A stretch of 15,165 nucleotides of DNA, taken from positions 1 through 15,165 of the forward strand of contig JBBRDB010000047.1 in assembly GCA_038204345.1 (NCBI GenBank). Direction: 5' to 3'. This DNA is from JAHJSA01 sp038204345. Its GTDB lineage: Bacteria > Actinomycetota > Thermoleophilia > RBG-16-64-13. Positions 1 to 7,087 of this stretch are shown piece after piece. The position numbers and the translations under genes are program-made. The notes below the pieces were generated by a model. That model was not told the origin of the DNA. It was given only the letters and a program-made list of their open reading frames with translations, and did no database searches. The first letter of the stretch is position 1. The number at the start of each line of letters is the position of its first letter.

Positions 1-99
1 AGGGGTTGGCCCGGGGTATCGATCCGCGTGGAAACGTCGGCAGGTCCGATGTCGGCGCCCACCGACCGCCCGCCGAGGGCCGAGGGCCGCCTACTAGGG

Positions 100-207
100 A
101 TGATCTTCATGGATGAGGGAGTGATCGTCGAGGAGAGCGACCCTCGGGAGATGATCGCGAACCCGAAGGAAGAGCGTACCAAGAAGTTCCTTGGCATGGT
201 GCTCTAG
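100..207 (+). pseudogene. C-terminal remnant of a GlnQ-type amino-acid ABC transporter ATPase
   Basis: The 35 codons before the TAG at 205-207 read MIFMDEGVIVEE, then SDPREMIANPKEERTKKFL and a short tail. This matches the C-terminal signature of polar amino-acid uptake ATPases (GlnQ/HisP/ArtP type: IFMDEGxIVEEGxPxE, NPKxERTKxFL). The rest of the family (Walker A, Q-loop, ABC signature, Walker B, H-loop) should lie directly upstream. Instead positions 1-99 encode nothing like an ABC ATPase in any plus frame, although the same frame stays open to the left edge. This is therefore a tail fragment: a gene broken by rearrangement or frameshift, or a junction at the edge of the assembled sequence. 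Its stop overlaps the dedA stop tail to tail in CTAG (204-207). No convincing ribosome binding site precedes the ATG at 100, so independent translation is unlikely. Nothing else is recognised in 1-99. Confidence 0.6.
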
Positions 208-824
208 GTCTTCGACGCCCTCGACTTCCGCACGTCGCGCCATTTCCACAGGATGGCGGCCGCGACCAGCGCCGCAAACGCCGCGTAGAACACCAGGTTG
301 TACTGATGGAGCCACTCCTGGAGCGTCTCCCAGTTCGATCCGAAGACCCACCCGAGATAGGCCAGACCTAGGTTCCAGGGCGTAGAGCCGAGGACGGAGT
401 AGAGGGCGAAGCGGGCAAACGGCATCCGGCTCACCCCCGCCGGAACCGAGATGAAGGTGCGCACGCCCGGCATCATGCGGGTGAGGAACACGGTGATCTC
501 GCCCCGCCGCTCGAACCAGCGGTCGGCGACGTCGAGGTGGTGTGCCGACATGAAGACATACTTGCCGTAGCGCAGCACGAGAGCGCGGCCCCCGTAGCGA
601 CCCGCCGCGTAGGCGATGGTAGAGCCCAGCAGGTTGGCCGTTACCGCCACCACCACCACTTCCCAAAGGGCTACGTGTCCCTGCGCGGCCAAGAAGCCGC
701 CGTAGGGAACGACCACCTCGCTGGGGATGGGCACGCACATGCTCTCGAGCGTCTGGCTGATGAAGATCGCGATCAGGCCGTAGTCGACCAGCAGCGGAAT
801 GATCCAGTCTTCGAGGAAACCCAT
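204..824 (-). CDS. DedA family (SNARE-associated/VTT) integral membrane protein
   Basis: A 206-residue multi-spanning inner-membrane protein of the DedA/VTT family. Bacterial members are linked to proton-motive-force maintenance and, for some, to undecaprenyl-phosphate or phospholipid flipping; the substrate here cannot be told. Visible signatures are the ESMCVPIPSE re-entrant motif (residues 28-36, with the conserved acidic E36), the glycine-rich segment around 65-80 ending in AAGRYGG, and FLTRMMPGVRTFISVPAG (113-130) with the conserved R116, P119, R122 and AG. Hydrophobic helices are seen near 10-25, 50-75, 125-160 and 178-195, followed by a basic tail (KWRDVRKSRASK). The ATG at 824 gives the usual DedA N-terminus. 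A GTG at 875 would add 17 atypical residues. Neither start has a clear Shine-Dalgarno sequence. It is the last minus-strand gene after htrA, 90 bp downstream of the htrA stop. Confidence 0.88.
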   Translation of the reverse strand: MGFLEDWIIPLLVDYGLIAIFISQTLESMCVPIPSEVVVPYGGFLAAQGHVALWEVVVVAVTANLLGSTIAYAAGRYGGRALVLRYGKYVFMSAHHLDVADRWFERRGEITVFLTRMMPGVRTFISVPAGVSRMPFARFALYSVLGSTPWNLGLAYLGWVFGSNWETLQEWLHQYNLVFYAAFAALVAAAILWKWRDVRKSRASKT

Positions 825-884
825 GGGCCGGATGATACCGGATACCGACGCGCGGCGGACGCCCTCGCCGGCCACACCCGCCGT

Positions 885-912
885 AGGAGGCGGGCCGACC
901 CGCCGGCTCCCG
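885..912. terminator. GC-rich hairpin between htrA and dedA
   Basis: GGCGGG (889-894), loop CCGA and CCCGCC (899-904) form a perfect 6-bp stem. Outer GGA/TCC pairs could extend it across a 3-base bulge. It sits just downstream of the htrA stop on the minus strand. No T-run follows on either strand, so it may be a weak or Rho-assisted terminator, a transcript-stabilising hairpin, or chance in GC-rich DNA. Confidence 0.25.
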
Positions 913-914
913 CG

Positions 915-2060
915 CTACTCCAAGTCTGCCGGCAGGGAACCGACCACGACGTCGACCTCGACCCGATCGGTGCCTCGGGCGACGGAGACAGGCACGCGCG
1001 AGCCTGGACTGGTAGCAGTGACCAGCGCCGTAAGCTCCCGGGGTGACGCCACTGGTTTCCCGTCGAATGCCACGATAACGTCGCCTACGGCCAGACCGGC
1101 GTTCGCGGCCGGCGTTCCGTCGGTGACCTGCGCGACTGCCGCTCCCTCGGTCACGCCCTGCGGAGGATTCTCCATGAATTCGACCGACTGGATGGACACG
1201 CCCAAGTATCCGCGTGCGACGCGACCCTTCTCGAGCAACTGCGGGAGGATCTCCTTGGCGCTGTTGATAGGTACCGCGAAGCCCAGATTCGTGTCTGGGA
1301 TCACCTCTGTGTTGATGCCGACGACTTCCCCGGCCAGGTCGAAGAGGGGGCCTCCGCTGCTGCCGGGGTAGATGGCGGCGTCGGTCTGTATGAAGTTGTC
1401 GAAGTTGGTGGAGGGGAGCTCCCGGCCCTTGGCGCTCACGACCCCGACGGTCACCGAATACTCGAAGCCGTAAGGGTTACCCAGCGCCATGACCCACTGT
1501 CCCGCTTTGATGGAGTCGGAGTCGCCCAACGGCGCCACCGGGAGGTTGTCTTCGGCGTCGATCTTCACCAAGGCGAGGTCGTCGCGACCGTCACTGCCGA
1601 CGACCTTTCCGTCGAAGGAGCGGCCGTCGAACAGCGTCACGCGGATCGTGTCGGCGCCATCGATGACGTGCCGATTGGTGAGGATGTATCCATCGGCGCT
1701 GATGATGACCCCGGAGCCCTCCGAACTCAGTTGGAAGTCCGGCGGCAGCGGCGGGTGCGATTCCGGGAGCCCGTTGCCACCGGGGTCTCCTGGAGTGGGA
1801 ACTAGGTTCTGAGTAGACTCCTTCCCGGTGACGAAGATGTGCACCACGGTAGGCTGCACCTTCTCCACGACGGGGGCAAAACTCGGTGCCGCGGCCATCT
1901 CCTCGGTCAAACCGGGGCCGTCCTGCCACAACCCGGCGGCCAGAGTACCGGAGGGCCGATCGATGTCGCTCGCGACGAAGAAACCAAGTGCCGTGAAGAA
2001 GATAGCCGCGGCGATCAAGATCGCGATAATGTTGGCTCGCCGCCCGAAGACCGATGCCAT
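915..2060 (-). CDS. HtrA/DegP-type membrane-anchored serine protease with C-terminal PDZ domain
   Basis: A 381-residue envelope protease that would degrade or process misfolded extracytoplasmic proteins. Residues 9-30 form one hydrophobic segment (signal anchor) after FGRR. A Pro/Gly-rich linker (about 86-108) precedes the trypsin-like domain. The catalytic triad is visible: H131 in YILTNRHV, D161 in DDLALVKID, and S235 in YPGSSGGPLF, where SSGG replaces the commoner NSGG. GYLGV (284-288) opens a single PDZ domain (about 284-378) with GxPAANAGLxVGDVI. One PDZ and an N-terminal anchor fit the DegS/PepD-like Gram-positive type. The ATG at 2060 is preceded by AAGGAG with a 5-base spacer. The frame stays open further upstream, but that stretch is arginine-rich nonsense overlapping the preceding gene. 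A TATAAT box lies 86 bases upstream, so it probably has its own promoter despite following the CxxC-protein gene in the same direction. Confidence 0.93.
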   Translation of the reverse strand: MASVFGRRANIIAILIAAAIFFTALGFFVASDIDRPSGTLAAGLWQDGPGLTEEMAAAPSFAPVVEKVQPTVVHIFVTGKESTQNLVPTPGDPGGNGLPESHPPLPPDFQLSSEGSGVIISADGYILTNRHVIDGADTIRVTLFDGRSFDGKVVGSDGRDDLALVKIDAEDNLPVAPLGDSDSIKAGQWVMALGNPYGFEYSVTVGVVSAKGRELPSTNFDNFIQTDAAIYPGSSGGPLFDLAGEVVGINTEVIPDTNLGFAVPINSAKEILPQLLEKGRVARGYLGVSIQSVEFMENPPQGVTEGAAVAQVTDGTPAANAGLAVGDVIVAFDGKPVASPRELTALVTATSPGSRVPVSVARGTDRVEVDVVVGSLPADLE

Positions 2061-2145
2061 GGTGTCTCCTTGCTCGTTCTGTGATGAGGCTGCAGACGTG
2101 CTGCCCGGGGCCGGACAGCTCTCTGAGATGATGCGGTCTGGGGGC

Positions 2146-2151
2146 ATTATA
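2146..2151 (-). promoter_or_regulatory. Candidate -10 box for htrA
   Basis: On the minus strand these bases read TATAAT, a perfect sigma70-type -10, in the 116-bp gap between the CxxC-protein gene and htrA. No good -35 lies at the standard spacing. The predicted start near 2139 gives a leader of about 80 nt before the htrA ATG, which carries an AAGGAG ribosome binding site at 2066-2071. Confidence 0.45.
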
Positions 2152-2176
2152 CTCGCGTCTACAGCATATGCTCCGT

Positions 2177-2452
2177 TCAGGCTCCACCCGGCTCGAATCG
2201 ACCTTCCCGATCGGCACTCGCGTCCTCCACCAGCCGTCGGACCCGGCCCTCGTCCACCTGGTACTTGAACGCCGTCCGCCCTTGGATCTCGCCCACAGGG
2301 ATGCGGCTGCGATATCGGTGCTCGAGATCGGCATCGGTGGAGATGTCCACCACGCGCACGGTGAGATCCAGTTCGGTGGCGAGCTCGGCCATGCGGGCCA
2401 AGGCGACTTCGCACAGATAGCAATCCGGTGCCGAGTAGAAGACGAGTTCCAC
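2177..2452 (-). CDS. Glutaredoxin-like/DUF836 thioredoxin-fold protein with CxxC motif
   Basis: A 91-residue small redox protein. The N-terminal beta strand MELVFYSAPDC leads into CYLC (C11, C14), the dithiol of a thioredoxin/glutaredoxin fold. Then come a helix (EVALARMAELATEL), a second strand (LTVRVVDIS), and D-x-D-LEHRYRSRIPVGEIQG. The RIPV segment carries the cis-proline loop, as in the glutaredoxin-like family named after YruB and DUF836. Its partner is unknown, and no reductase is nearby. The start is GTG at 2452, with GGAAGA about 8 bases upstream. It begins 28 bases after the stop of the LutB-LutA fusion on the same strand, so co-transcription with the lut genes is likely. It may serve thiol homeostasis or Fe-S proteins of the same operon, which is an inference from position only. 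Confidence 0.8.
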   Translation of the reverse strand: MELVFYSAPDCYLCEVALARMAELATELDLTVRVVDISTDADLEHRYRSRIPVGEIQGRTAFKYQVDEGRVRRLVEDASADREGRFEPGGA

Positions 2453-2480
2453 GTCTACCGTCTTCCGCGGGTCCGCAGGC

Positions 2481-4631
2481 TCACCGTAACGCCCGCGCCA
2501 GTACCTCGACGGGATGCTCGACCGACCGCCCGGTCCCCATCTCTATCTGGGAGCGACACGAAATGCCGCACGCCACGATCTGGCCTTCGTATTCGTTCAA
2601 TCGATCGAAGAGGCCCGAACCGATGGCCACCGAGAGTTCTGAGTACTCGGCTTTGTAGCCGAACGAGCCCACCATCCCGCAGCACAAAGCCTCGACCTCG
2701 TGCACCGTCACCCCGGGAACCAACCGCACGGCCTCGACCGGCGCCGAACCTATCCCCAACGACTTCTGATGGCAGTGCCCGTGCACGATGAACTCGCCCT
2801 CCAGGGGCGTCAAGCGGAGACGTGACCATCCCTCGCGCGCTCCGAGAACCAGGTACTCCGTGACGTCGTAACTACGGCGCTCCAGAGTCTCCACGCGCCT
2901 GTCGCCGGCGAGGGGGGTGGTCTCGAGGAGACGGCGGTAGTCGTCACGCAGAGTCGAAAGGCACGAGGGCTCCACGCACACGATGTCGCGGCCTTCGGCC
3001 GCCAGCCGGCCGAGTTCCTCCAGGTTGGCCGCGGCCCAAGCACGCGGCTTGGCGAGCATGCCCTGGCTCATGGCCGGACGGCCGCAGCAGGAGTTGTGCG
3101 CCAGGACCACGTCCACGCCCGCCCGCTCGAGCACCTCGACCGCGGCGCGACCTACCTGAGGGAGATTGTGGTTGACGAAGCAGTCGACGAAGAGAGCCGC
3201 CCGCCGCACCGGCTCGGGGACCCTGGGCGCGCCTCGCTCACGGAACCACGCCTCCAGGGTACGCTTCTCGTATCGGGGAATGCGGCGCGCAGGATCGACC
3301 CCCAACCAAGCCGAGCCGAAGCGGGCGACGCGGGTGCCCATCACTGGGTTGGCCACAGGCGCCAGGGGGCTAAGGACCTCCCCAAGGAGGTCGGTGCGCG
3401 CGAACAGGCGCTCCCGCAACCCTAGGCCGAACTCGGCGTTGTTCCGTTCCTTGACAACCGTGTTCAGCCACGGGATGTCGATCTTGAGAGGGCAGACTTC
3501 GGTGCAGCGTGAACAGGTGGTGCAGAGTCCGTTTATCTCCTTGGCCGGCAGATGGCCCTTCGTGATGTACGTCCACGCGCAGCCGATGCCGCCGGGGTAG
3601 GGATCCGCCCCGTACACATGCCCGCCCACCTTGGCGTAAGGAGCGCAGGCGTTGAGACACGCCCCGCAGCGGATGCAGTAGAGGGCCTCACGCAACTCGG
3701 GGTCGGCGGCGGCGGCACTGCGACCGTTATCCACGATCACGAGATGGAACTCGCGCTCGTTGACGGTCCCGCTGGTAGCCCGCCCGAAATCGAGCACGTC
3801 GGTGGAGGGTGCGCCGGTGATGAACGACACATAGCTGCTCAGAAGCTGCCCCGTGGCGCTCCGCGGCAATAGCTCGAGGAAGGCGGACACGTCCCCCATC
3901 CGCTCCACGATCTTCTCCCGGCCGGTGACGGCCACATGGATCGGCGGCAGTTGGGTGGAGAGGCGCACGTTGCCCTCGTTCTCTACGATTACCAACGTAC
4001 CGGTCTCGGCCACTACGAAGTTAGCGCCGGTAATACCCATATCAGCGCGCAGAAAGCGCTCCCGCAGGTCGCCGCGAACGAGTCGGGTAAGTTCCTCTGC
4101 TTCAGTGGGCGGCTCGGCGATGCCCATCTTCTCGGCGAGAAGGGCGATCACCTGCTCCTTGGTCTTGTGCACCGCGGGCACGATGAGATGGCTGGGCCGC
4201 TCCCCGGCCAGTTGGATGATGCGCTCACCGAGATCGGTCTCTATCACCTCCACCCCGGCGGACTCGAGGCTCTGATTCAGATGGATCTCCTCGGAGACCA
4301 TCGACTTGGATTTGACTGCCAGCCTGACGCCGCGCTCGCAGGCAAGCCGGGTGACGTAGGCGCATGCCTCGTCCCCTGTGGCCGCGACTATCACGTGGCC
4401 GCCATACGCCTCCACCGCCTCCACCGTCCGAGCGAGAAGCTCGTCGTTTCGCCCCAAGGCATCTTCTTTGAGGGCGCGGACCCTGTGACGGAACGTCTCG
4501 AAATCGAACCCATCGAACGCGGTGAGTCTCCGCTCGGCAAGCGTGGCCATGGCGTTGCCGAGAGCACGCGCGAGGGTGGGCGATTGAAGGGCGGCGTGGA
4601 TCTCGGACCTGACATCGCGCTCGCCAGCCAT
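2481..4631 (-). CDS. LutB-LutA fusion: LUD domain, two [4Fe-4S] motifs and two CCG cysteine-rich domains
   Basis: A 716-residue cytoplasmic Fe-S protein for L-lactate (or a related 2-hydroxyacid) oxidation. Residues 1-300 match LutB/LldF: helical lead, LUD domain, MVSEEIHLN (111-119) and ADMGITGANFVVAETGTLV (196-214). The two ferredoxin-type motifs are C319-C322-C325-C329 and C370-C373-C376-C380-P. In the first motif the proline usually found after the last cysteine is alanine. From about 475 the protein continues as a LutA/GlpC-like CCG region: C484, C515-C516-G, C552 and C557, then C620, C650-C651-G, C688 and C692. These are two CCG repeats of the kind that bind an unusual Fe-S cluster in heterodisulfide reductase HdrB. 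In Bacillus lutABC these are separate proteins, so this is a fusion. The ATG follows the lutC stop directly (TAGATG), with GGAGG inside the end of lutC, so translation is probably coupled. Confidence 0.92.
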   Translation of the reverse strand: MAGERDVRSEIHAALQSPTLARALGNAMATLAERRLTAFDGFDFETFRHRVRALKEDALGRNDELLARTVEAVEAYGGHVIVAATGDEACAYVTRLACERGVRLAVKSKSMVSEEIHLNQSLESAGVEVIETDLGERIIQLAGERPSHLIVPAVHKTKEQVIALLAEKMGIAEPPTEAEELTRLVRGDLRERFLRADMGITGANFVVAETGTLVIVENEGNVRLSTQLPPIHVAVTGREKIVERMGDVSAFLELLPRSATGQLLSSYVSFITGAPSTDVLDFGRATSGTVNEREFHLVIVDNGRSAAAADPELREALYCIRCGACLNACAPYAKVGGHVYGADPYPGGIGCAWTYITKGHLPAKEINGLCTTCSRCTEVCPLKIDIPWLNTVVKERNNAEFGLGLRERLFARTDLLGEVLSPLAPVANPVMGTRVARFGSAWLGVDPARRIPRYEKRTLEAWFRERGAPRVPEPVRRAALFVDCFVNHNLPQVGRAAVEVLERAGVDVVLAHNSCCGRPAMSQGMLAKPRAWAAANLEELGRLAAEGRDIVCVEPSCLSTLRDDYRRLLETTPLAGDRRVETLERRSYDVTEYLVLGAREGWSRLRLTPLEGEFIVHGHCHQKSLGIGSAPVEAVRLVPGVTVHEVEALCCGMVGSFGYKAEYSELSVAIGSGLFDRLNEYEGQIVACGISCRSQIEMGTGRSVEHPVEVLARALR

Positions 4632-5225
4632 CTATTCCTCCCCCAAGACCACGCAGACGTGGAGGGCCAGCGGCCCGTGAACGCCGATCACCGACATCAT
4701 CTCGATGTCGGCGGTCCGCGAGGGCCCGGTGATCAACACGTATTCCCCCGGCGAAGGCGCCGCCGACCCCTGGACCGCCGCGAGCGTCTCGGCCAGGCCC
4801 TCTCGGATGTCGGCCTCGTGCAGGATAGCCACGTGCCGCGGAGGCAACGCGGCTATCAAGCCTCCGTTGCCGCCGCCGCGACCCACGACGATCGTGCCCG
4901 AAGAGGCGACGGCGCCTAGACAGCCGGTGACGCCGGTTCCGGCGCGACGCAGGAGGTCCTCCAGGTCAGGAGCGGGGTGGTCGGCGACGTCGCAGTCCGG
5001 CGCCGGCGCCGGGTCCCTCGGGAGCTCGGCGGCGAACCCGGCGAGGCGCGTGCCCACGCCGGCGGTGATCCCCAGCTCTCGCAGCGCTGGTACCAGACAC
5101 GATAGTTCGGGGGTGAGGACCACCGGGAGTCCGGGGTCCACGGCGGCGGCGACCGCCTCAGCCAGGTCGCGCGCCCGGGCGAAGCTGACGCGGCCGCCTG
5201 CCGCGTCGAGCCGCGATGTGAACAT
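4632..5225 (-). CDS. lutC: LutC/LUD-domain protein of the lactate utilisation system
   Basis: A 197-residue single LUD-domain protein, near the usual length for LutC/YkgG. Diagnostic segments are GVTGCLGAVASSGTIVVG (98-115), ALPPRHVAILHEADI (126-140) and the closing TGPSRTADIEMMSVIGVHGP (167-185) followed by LALHVCVV. LutC is required with LutA and LutB for L-lactate oxidation in Bacillus subtilis, although its chemistry is not settled. Here it precedes the LutB-LutA fusion with no intergenic base, so the two genes together hold all three Lut modules. The ATG at 5225 lies 17 bases after the stop of the glucosaminidase-like gene; the only SD-like sequence (CGGAG) abuts the ATG, so coupling to upstream translation is possible. 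No lactate permease or FAD-dependent lactate/glycolate oxidase lies in the window, and the true substrate could be another hydroxyacid. Confidence 0.9.
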   Translation of the reverse strand: MFTSRLDAAGGRVSFARARDLAEAVAAAVDPGLPVVLTPELSCLVPALRELGITAGVGTRLAGFAAELPRDPAPAPDCDVADHPAPDLEDLLRRAGTGVTGCLGAVASSGTIVVGRGGGNGGLIAALPPRHVAILHEADIREGLAETLAAVQGSAAPSPGEYVLITGPSRTADIEMMSVIGVHGPLALHVCVVLGEE

Positions 5226-5242
5226 CTCCGTGAGTGGCAGTG

Positions 5243-5833
5243 CTACCAGACTAACCCCGCTTTGGCCGCCTTTGCGCGAAAGCTCCGCTCCAGCCTGTAT
5301 AGGTTCCGCACGTACCGGTCATACCCAGCCACGTTCCTGCCGTAGTAACGTGCTGCGAATGCGGGCCAGTCATACGGGGGTCCGTCGAGCGCCCGCAGAT
5401 AGAAACCGTCGAGGCCCACTTTCAGGTAGCGCCCAAAAGCCATCATACCGAGTCCCGGATCGGCGAAAGAGTACCAGTCTCTACCTCCTACCCGCACGCG
5501 CCCGTCGGAAAGTTGTCCCCACTTCGTCTCCACCCCGTGATAGCGCAGGCAACCGAAGTTGTTCGACCGCACCAGGGCACCCCCCAGGCGTGGGTCCCCG
5601 AGCGATGTCTCAGCGCCCAGGATGACCAGCTGCGGCAGGATGTCGATGCCGTACCACAGCGAGTTGTTCATCACCATCTCTCCGGTAATCGGGCTGTGGT
5701 GAGGCCCGAAGATCTCTGAATCAAGGAAACGAGCCGTGTCATCCGCGGCTGCAGGACCGACGAACAGGAGCACGACAGCCGAGGCCACCGCCAGAACCGA
5801 GACGACACTTCGAAAGGATAGTGGATTACTCAT
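5243..5833 (-). CDS. Secreted glucosaminidase-like (lysozyme-fold) peptidoglycan hydrolase
   Basis: A 196-residue exported protein. The signal peptide has basic/polar MSNPLSFRS, a hydrophobic core about 10-25 and a likely cut after GPAAA (about residue 30). The mature part resembles the Flg/LytG-type glucosaminidase fold. LVILGAETSLGD (69-80) places a candidate catalytic glutamate at E75; RSNNFGCLRYHG (89-100) matches the family's SNNxFGIK segment; DWYSFADPGLGMMAFGRYL (119-137) matches the motif in which the substrate loop is followed by a conserved F-x-d-P and helix. ARYYGRN and YVRNLYRL close the domain. There is one cysteine (C95). The start at 5833 is chosen over an upstream in-frame codon at 5923 because AAAGGAGG lies just before it and the signal peptide then starts correctly. 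It is transcribed ahead of lutC; the pairing with lactate genes may be only transcriptional. Confidence 0.6.
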   Translation of the reverse strand: MSNPLSFRSVVSVLAVASAVVLLFVGPAAADDTARFLDSEIFGPHHSPITGEMVMNNSLWYGIDILPQLVILGAETSLGDPRLGGALVRSNNFGCLRYHGVETKWGQLSDGRVRVGGRDWYSFADPGLGMMAFGRYLKVGLDGFYLRALDGPPYDWPAFAARYYGRNVAGYDRYVRNLYRLERSFRAKAAKAGLVW

Positions 5834-5836
5834 GTT

Positions 5837-5844
5837 CCTCCTTT
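5837..5844 (-). promoter_or_regulatory. Strong ribosome binding site fixing the start of the glucosaminidase-like gene
   Basis: On the minus strand these bases read AAAGGAGG, followed by AAC and the ATG at 5833. This is the best Shine-Dalgarno match in the left half and argues against the longer in-frame reading that starts at 5923. Confidence 0.7.
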
Positions 5845-6074
5845 GTCGCACCCGCATCGCGCTATCGGGAACGAGCTGGCGGCCCTTGTCCGCGCCGGCG
5901 GTCTTCCCGAGGCGCAACGACACGGGTCGGTCGAGAGTGGGAGAGGGCGCTCGAACGGATCTTGGATCCGCATAGCGCGACGGGCGATGAGGCGCGGGCA
6001 GCTGATTATTCGAGCGAGCTTCGCTGGTGCTTTTGGCCTCTGACTGCGCAGGAGTTCGCTTATGGGTGTGTTCC

Positions 6075-6092
6075 AGCCCCAGCTGTGGGGCT
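6075..6092. repeat. 7-bp perfect inverted repeat with 4-base loop
   Basis: AGCCCCA, loop GCTG and TGGGGCT form a GC-rich hairpin 80 bases upstream of the lipid-kinase start. It could be an operator, a 5'-leader hairpin or an attenuator-like stop. No T-run follows, so a simple intrinsic terminator is not supported. Confidence 0.4.
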
Positions 6093-6172
6093 TCTCCTGC
6101 GATGGCGTAGTATAGCAGCGAGTTCCCCGCGCCACGCTATCCCCGGAGTCGCTCATCTGGTTTACTCCTGGT

Positions 6173-7087
6173 ATGCGGCGCACACTCGCCATCGTGAACC
6201 CCGCTTCGGATAACGGAGCGACCTCTCGGTTCTGGCCCAAGGGCAGGCGGGTGCTGGAGGACGCAGGAGTCCGTCTCGAGTGGGTCATGACAGAAGGCCC
6301 CGGGCACGCCACGGCATTGGCGCGCAGGGCCGGCGCAGATGGTTTTGACGTGGTCCTCTACGTGGGCGGAGACGGCACGGCGAACGAAGTGGCCAACGGC
6401 CTCATGGAGGTGCCGGCCGCCGTGCGACCGGCGATCGCGTCGCTCTCCAGGGGCACCGGAGGTGACTTCCCCGTCGGGCTGGCCATGGCGCCCGGGCTTG
6501 AGGCGGCGGCGGCGCGACTACTCGGCGGGCGAGAGCGCCTCATCGACGTGGCCGCCTCGAGCTTTACCGGGCTCGACGGCTTCCAGACCCGACGCTACTT
6601 CCTCAACATCGCCGACGCCGGCATCGGAGGCTACGTCGCCGAGCGGGTGAACCGCTCGAGGAAGAGGTTCGGAGGTTTCACGTCCTTTCTGTATGCGACT
6701 CTCGCCACTTTTTGGACGCTGGACAAACCCTGCGCCACCGTGGTCATCGACGGAGAGGCCGTACACAGCGGGCGGGTCACTTCGGTAGCCGTGTGTAATG
6801 GACCACGCTTCGGGGGCGGTATGCTCATGGCACCCGGCGCCACGCCCGACGACGGGCTACTGGACACCATCGTCATCGGCGACATCGGGAGGCTCGATCT
6901 TGCCCTCAACCTGCCCCGACTCTACCGCGGGACTCATCTCAGCCACCGCAAGGTGCAGGCCTTTCGTGGGAAGGAGGTGCGCGTGGATACGACCCTACCC
7001 GTGCCGCTCGAGATCGATGGGGAACACCCAGGGATGACACCGTTCTACGTATGGGTCGAGCCCGGCGCCTTGCGAGTGGTGGTGTAG
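6173..7087 (+). CDS. Diacylglycerol kinase family lipid kinase (DgkB/BmrU/YegS type)
   Basis: A 304-residue cytoplasmic, membrane-peripheral ATP-dependent lipid kinase. The start MRRTLAIVNPASDNG fits the family N-terminus (IxNPxSG). The nucleotide-binding signature GGDGTANEV is at 65-73, and RGTGGDF (93-99) takes the place of the common LGTGNDFA. GGGMLMAPGATPDDGLLD (214-231) is the second conserved block, and PLEIDGEHPG (278-287) is the C-terminal motif with the acidic residues implicated in catalysis. The likely substrate is diacylglycerol, recycled to phosphatidic acid, but other lipid alcohols are phosphorylated by relatives. No Shine-Dalgarno sequence precedes the ATG at 6173 (TTTACTCCTGGT), and there is no alternative start nearby, so it is either weakly initiated or leaderless. 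The nitroreductase gene follows 103 bp downstream on the same strand. Confidence 0.93.
   Translation: MRRTLAIVNPASDNGATSRFWPKGRRVLEDAGVRLEWVMTEGPGHATALARRAGADGFDVVLYVGGDGTANEVANGLMEVPAAVRPAIASLSRGTGGDFPVGLAMAPGLEAAAARLLGGRERLIDVAASSFTGLDGFQTRRYFLNIADAGIGGYVAERVNRSRKRFGGFTSFLYATLATFWTLDKPCATVVIDGEAVHSGRVTSVAVCNGPRFGGGMLMAPGATPDDGLLDTIVIGDIGRLDLALNLPRLYRGTHLSHRKVQAFRGKEVRVDTTLPVPLEIDGEHPGMTPFYVWVEPGALRVVV

Larger units (their letters stand above)
5834..6172. other. Divergent intergenic region between the glucosaminidase-like and lipid-kinase genes
   Basis: This 339-bp spacer should carry promoters for both flanking units. Two inverted repeats are visible: CGGATC-TTG-GATCCG at 5956-5970 and AGCCCCA-GCTG-TGGGGCT at 6075-6092. 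TAGTATAGC at 6108-6116 could supply a weak -10 for the rightward gene, but no matching -35 is seen. No tRNA, conserved RNA or credible gene was found. A 130-codon plus-strand reading crosses the spacer but begins inside the leftward gene and has no coding character. Confidence 0.5.

Noticed and set aside
2061..2423. Possible 121-residue N-terminal extension of HtrA
   Set aside because: It overlaps the CxxC-protein gene, is Arg/Gly-rich, and would put the signal anchor in mid-protein; AAGGAG precedes the ATG at 2060.
3936..4919. 327-codon plus-strand open frame
   Set aside because: Antisense to the LutB-LutA fusion and lutC; its His/Gly/Arg-rich product is typical of the complement of GC-rich coding DNA.
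4705..5625. 306-codon plus-strand open frame
   Set aside because: It lies antisense to lutC and the glucosaminidase-like gene, and its translation is Arg/Pro/Ser-rich with no domain. The minus-strand frames show clear families.
5821..6213. 130-codon plus-strand frame across the divergent spacer
   Set aside because: It begins inside the leftward gene, overlaps the lipid-kinase start, has no ribosome binding site and no recognisable domain.
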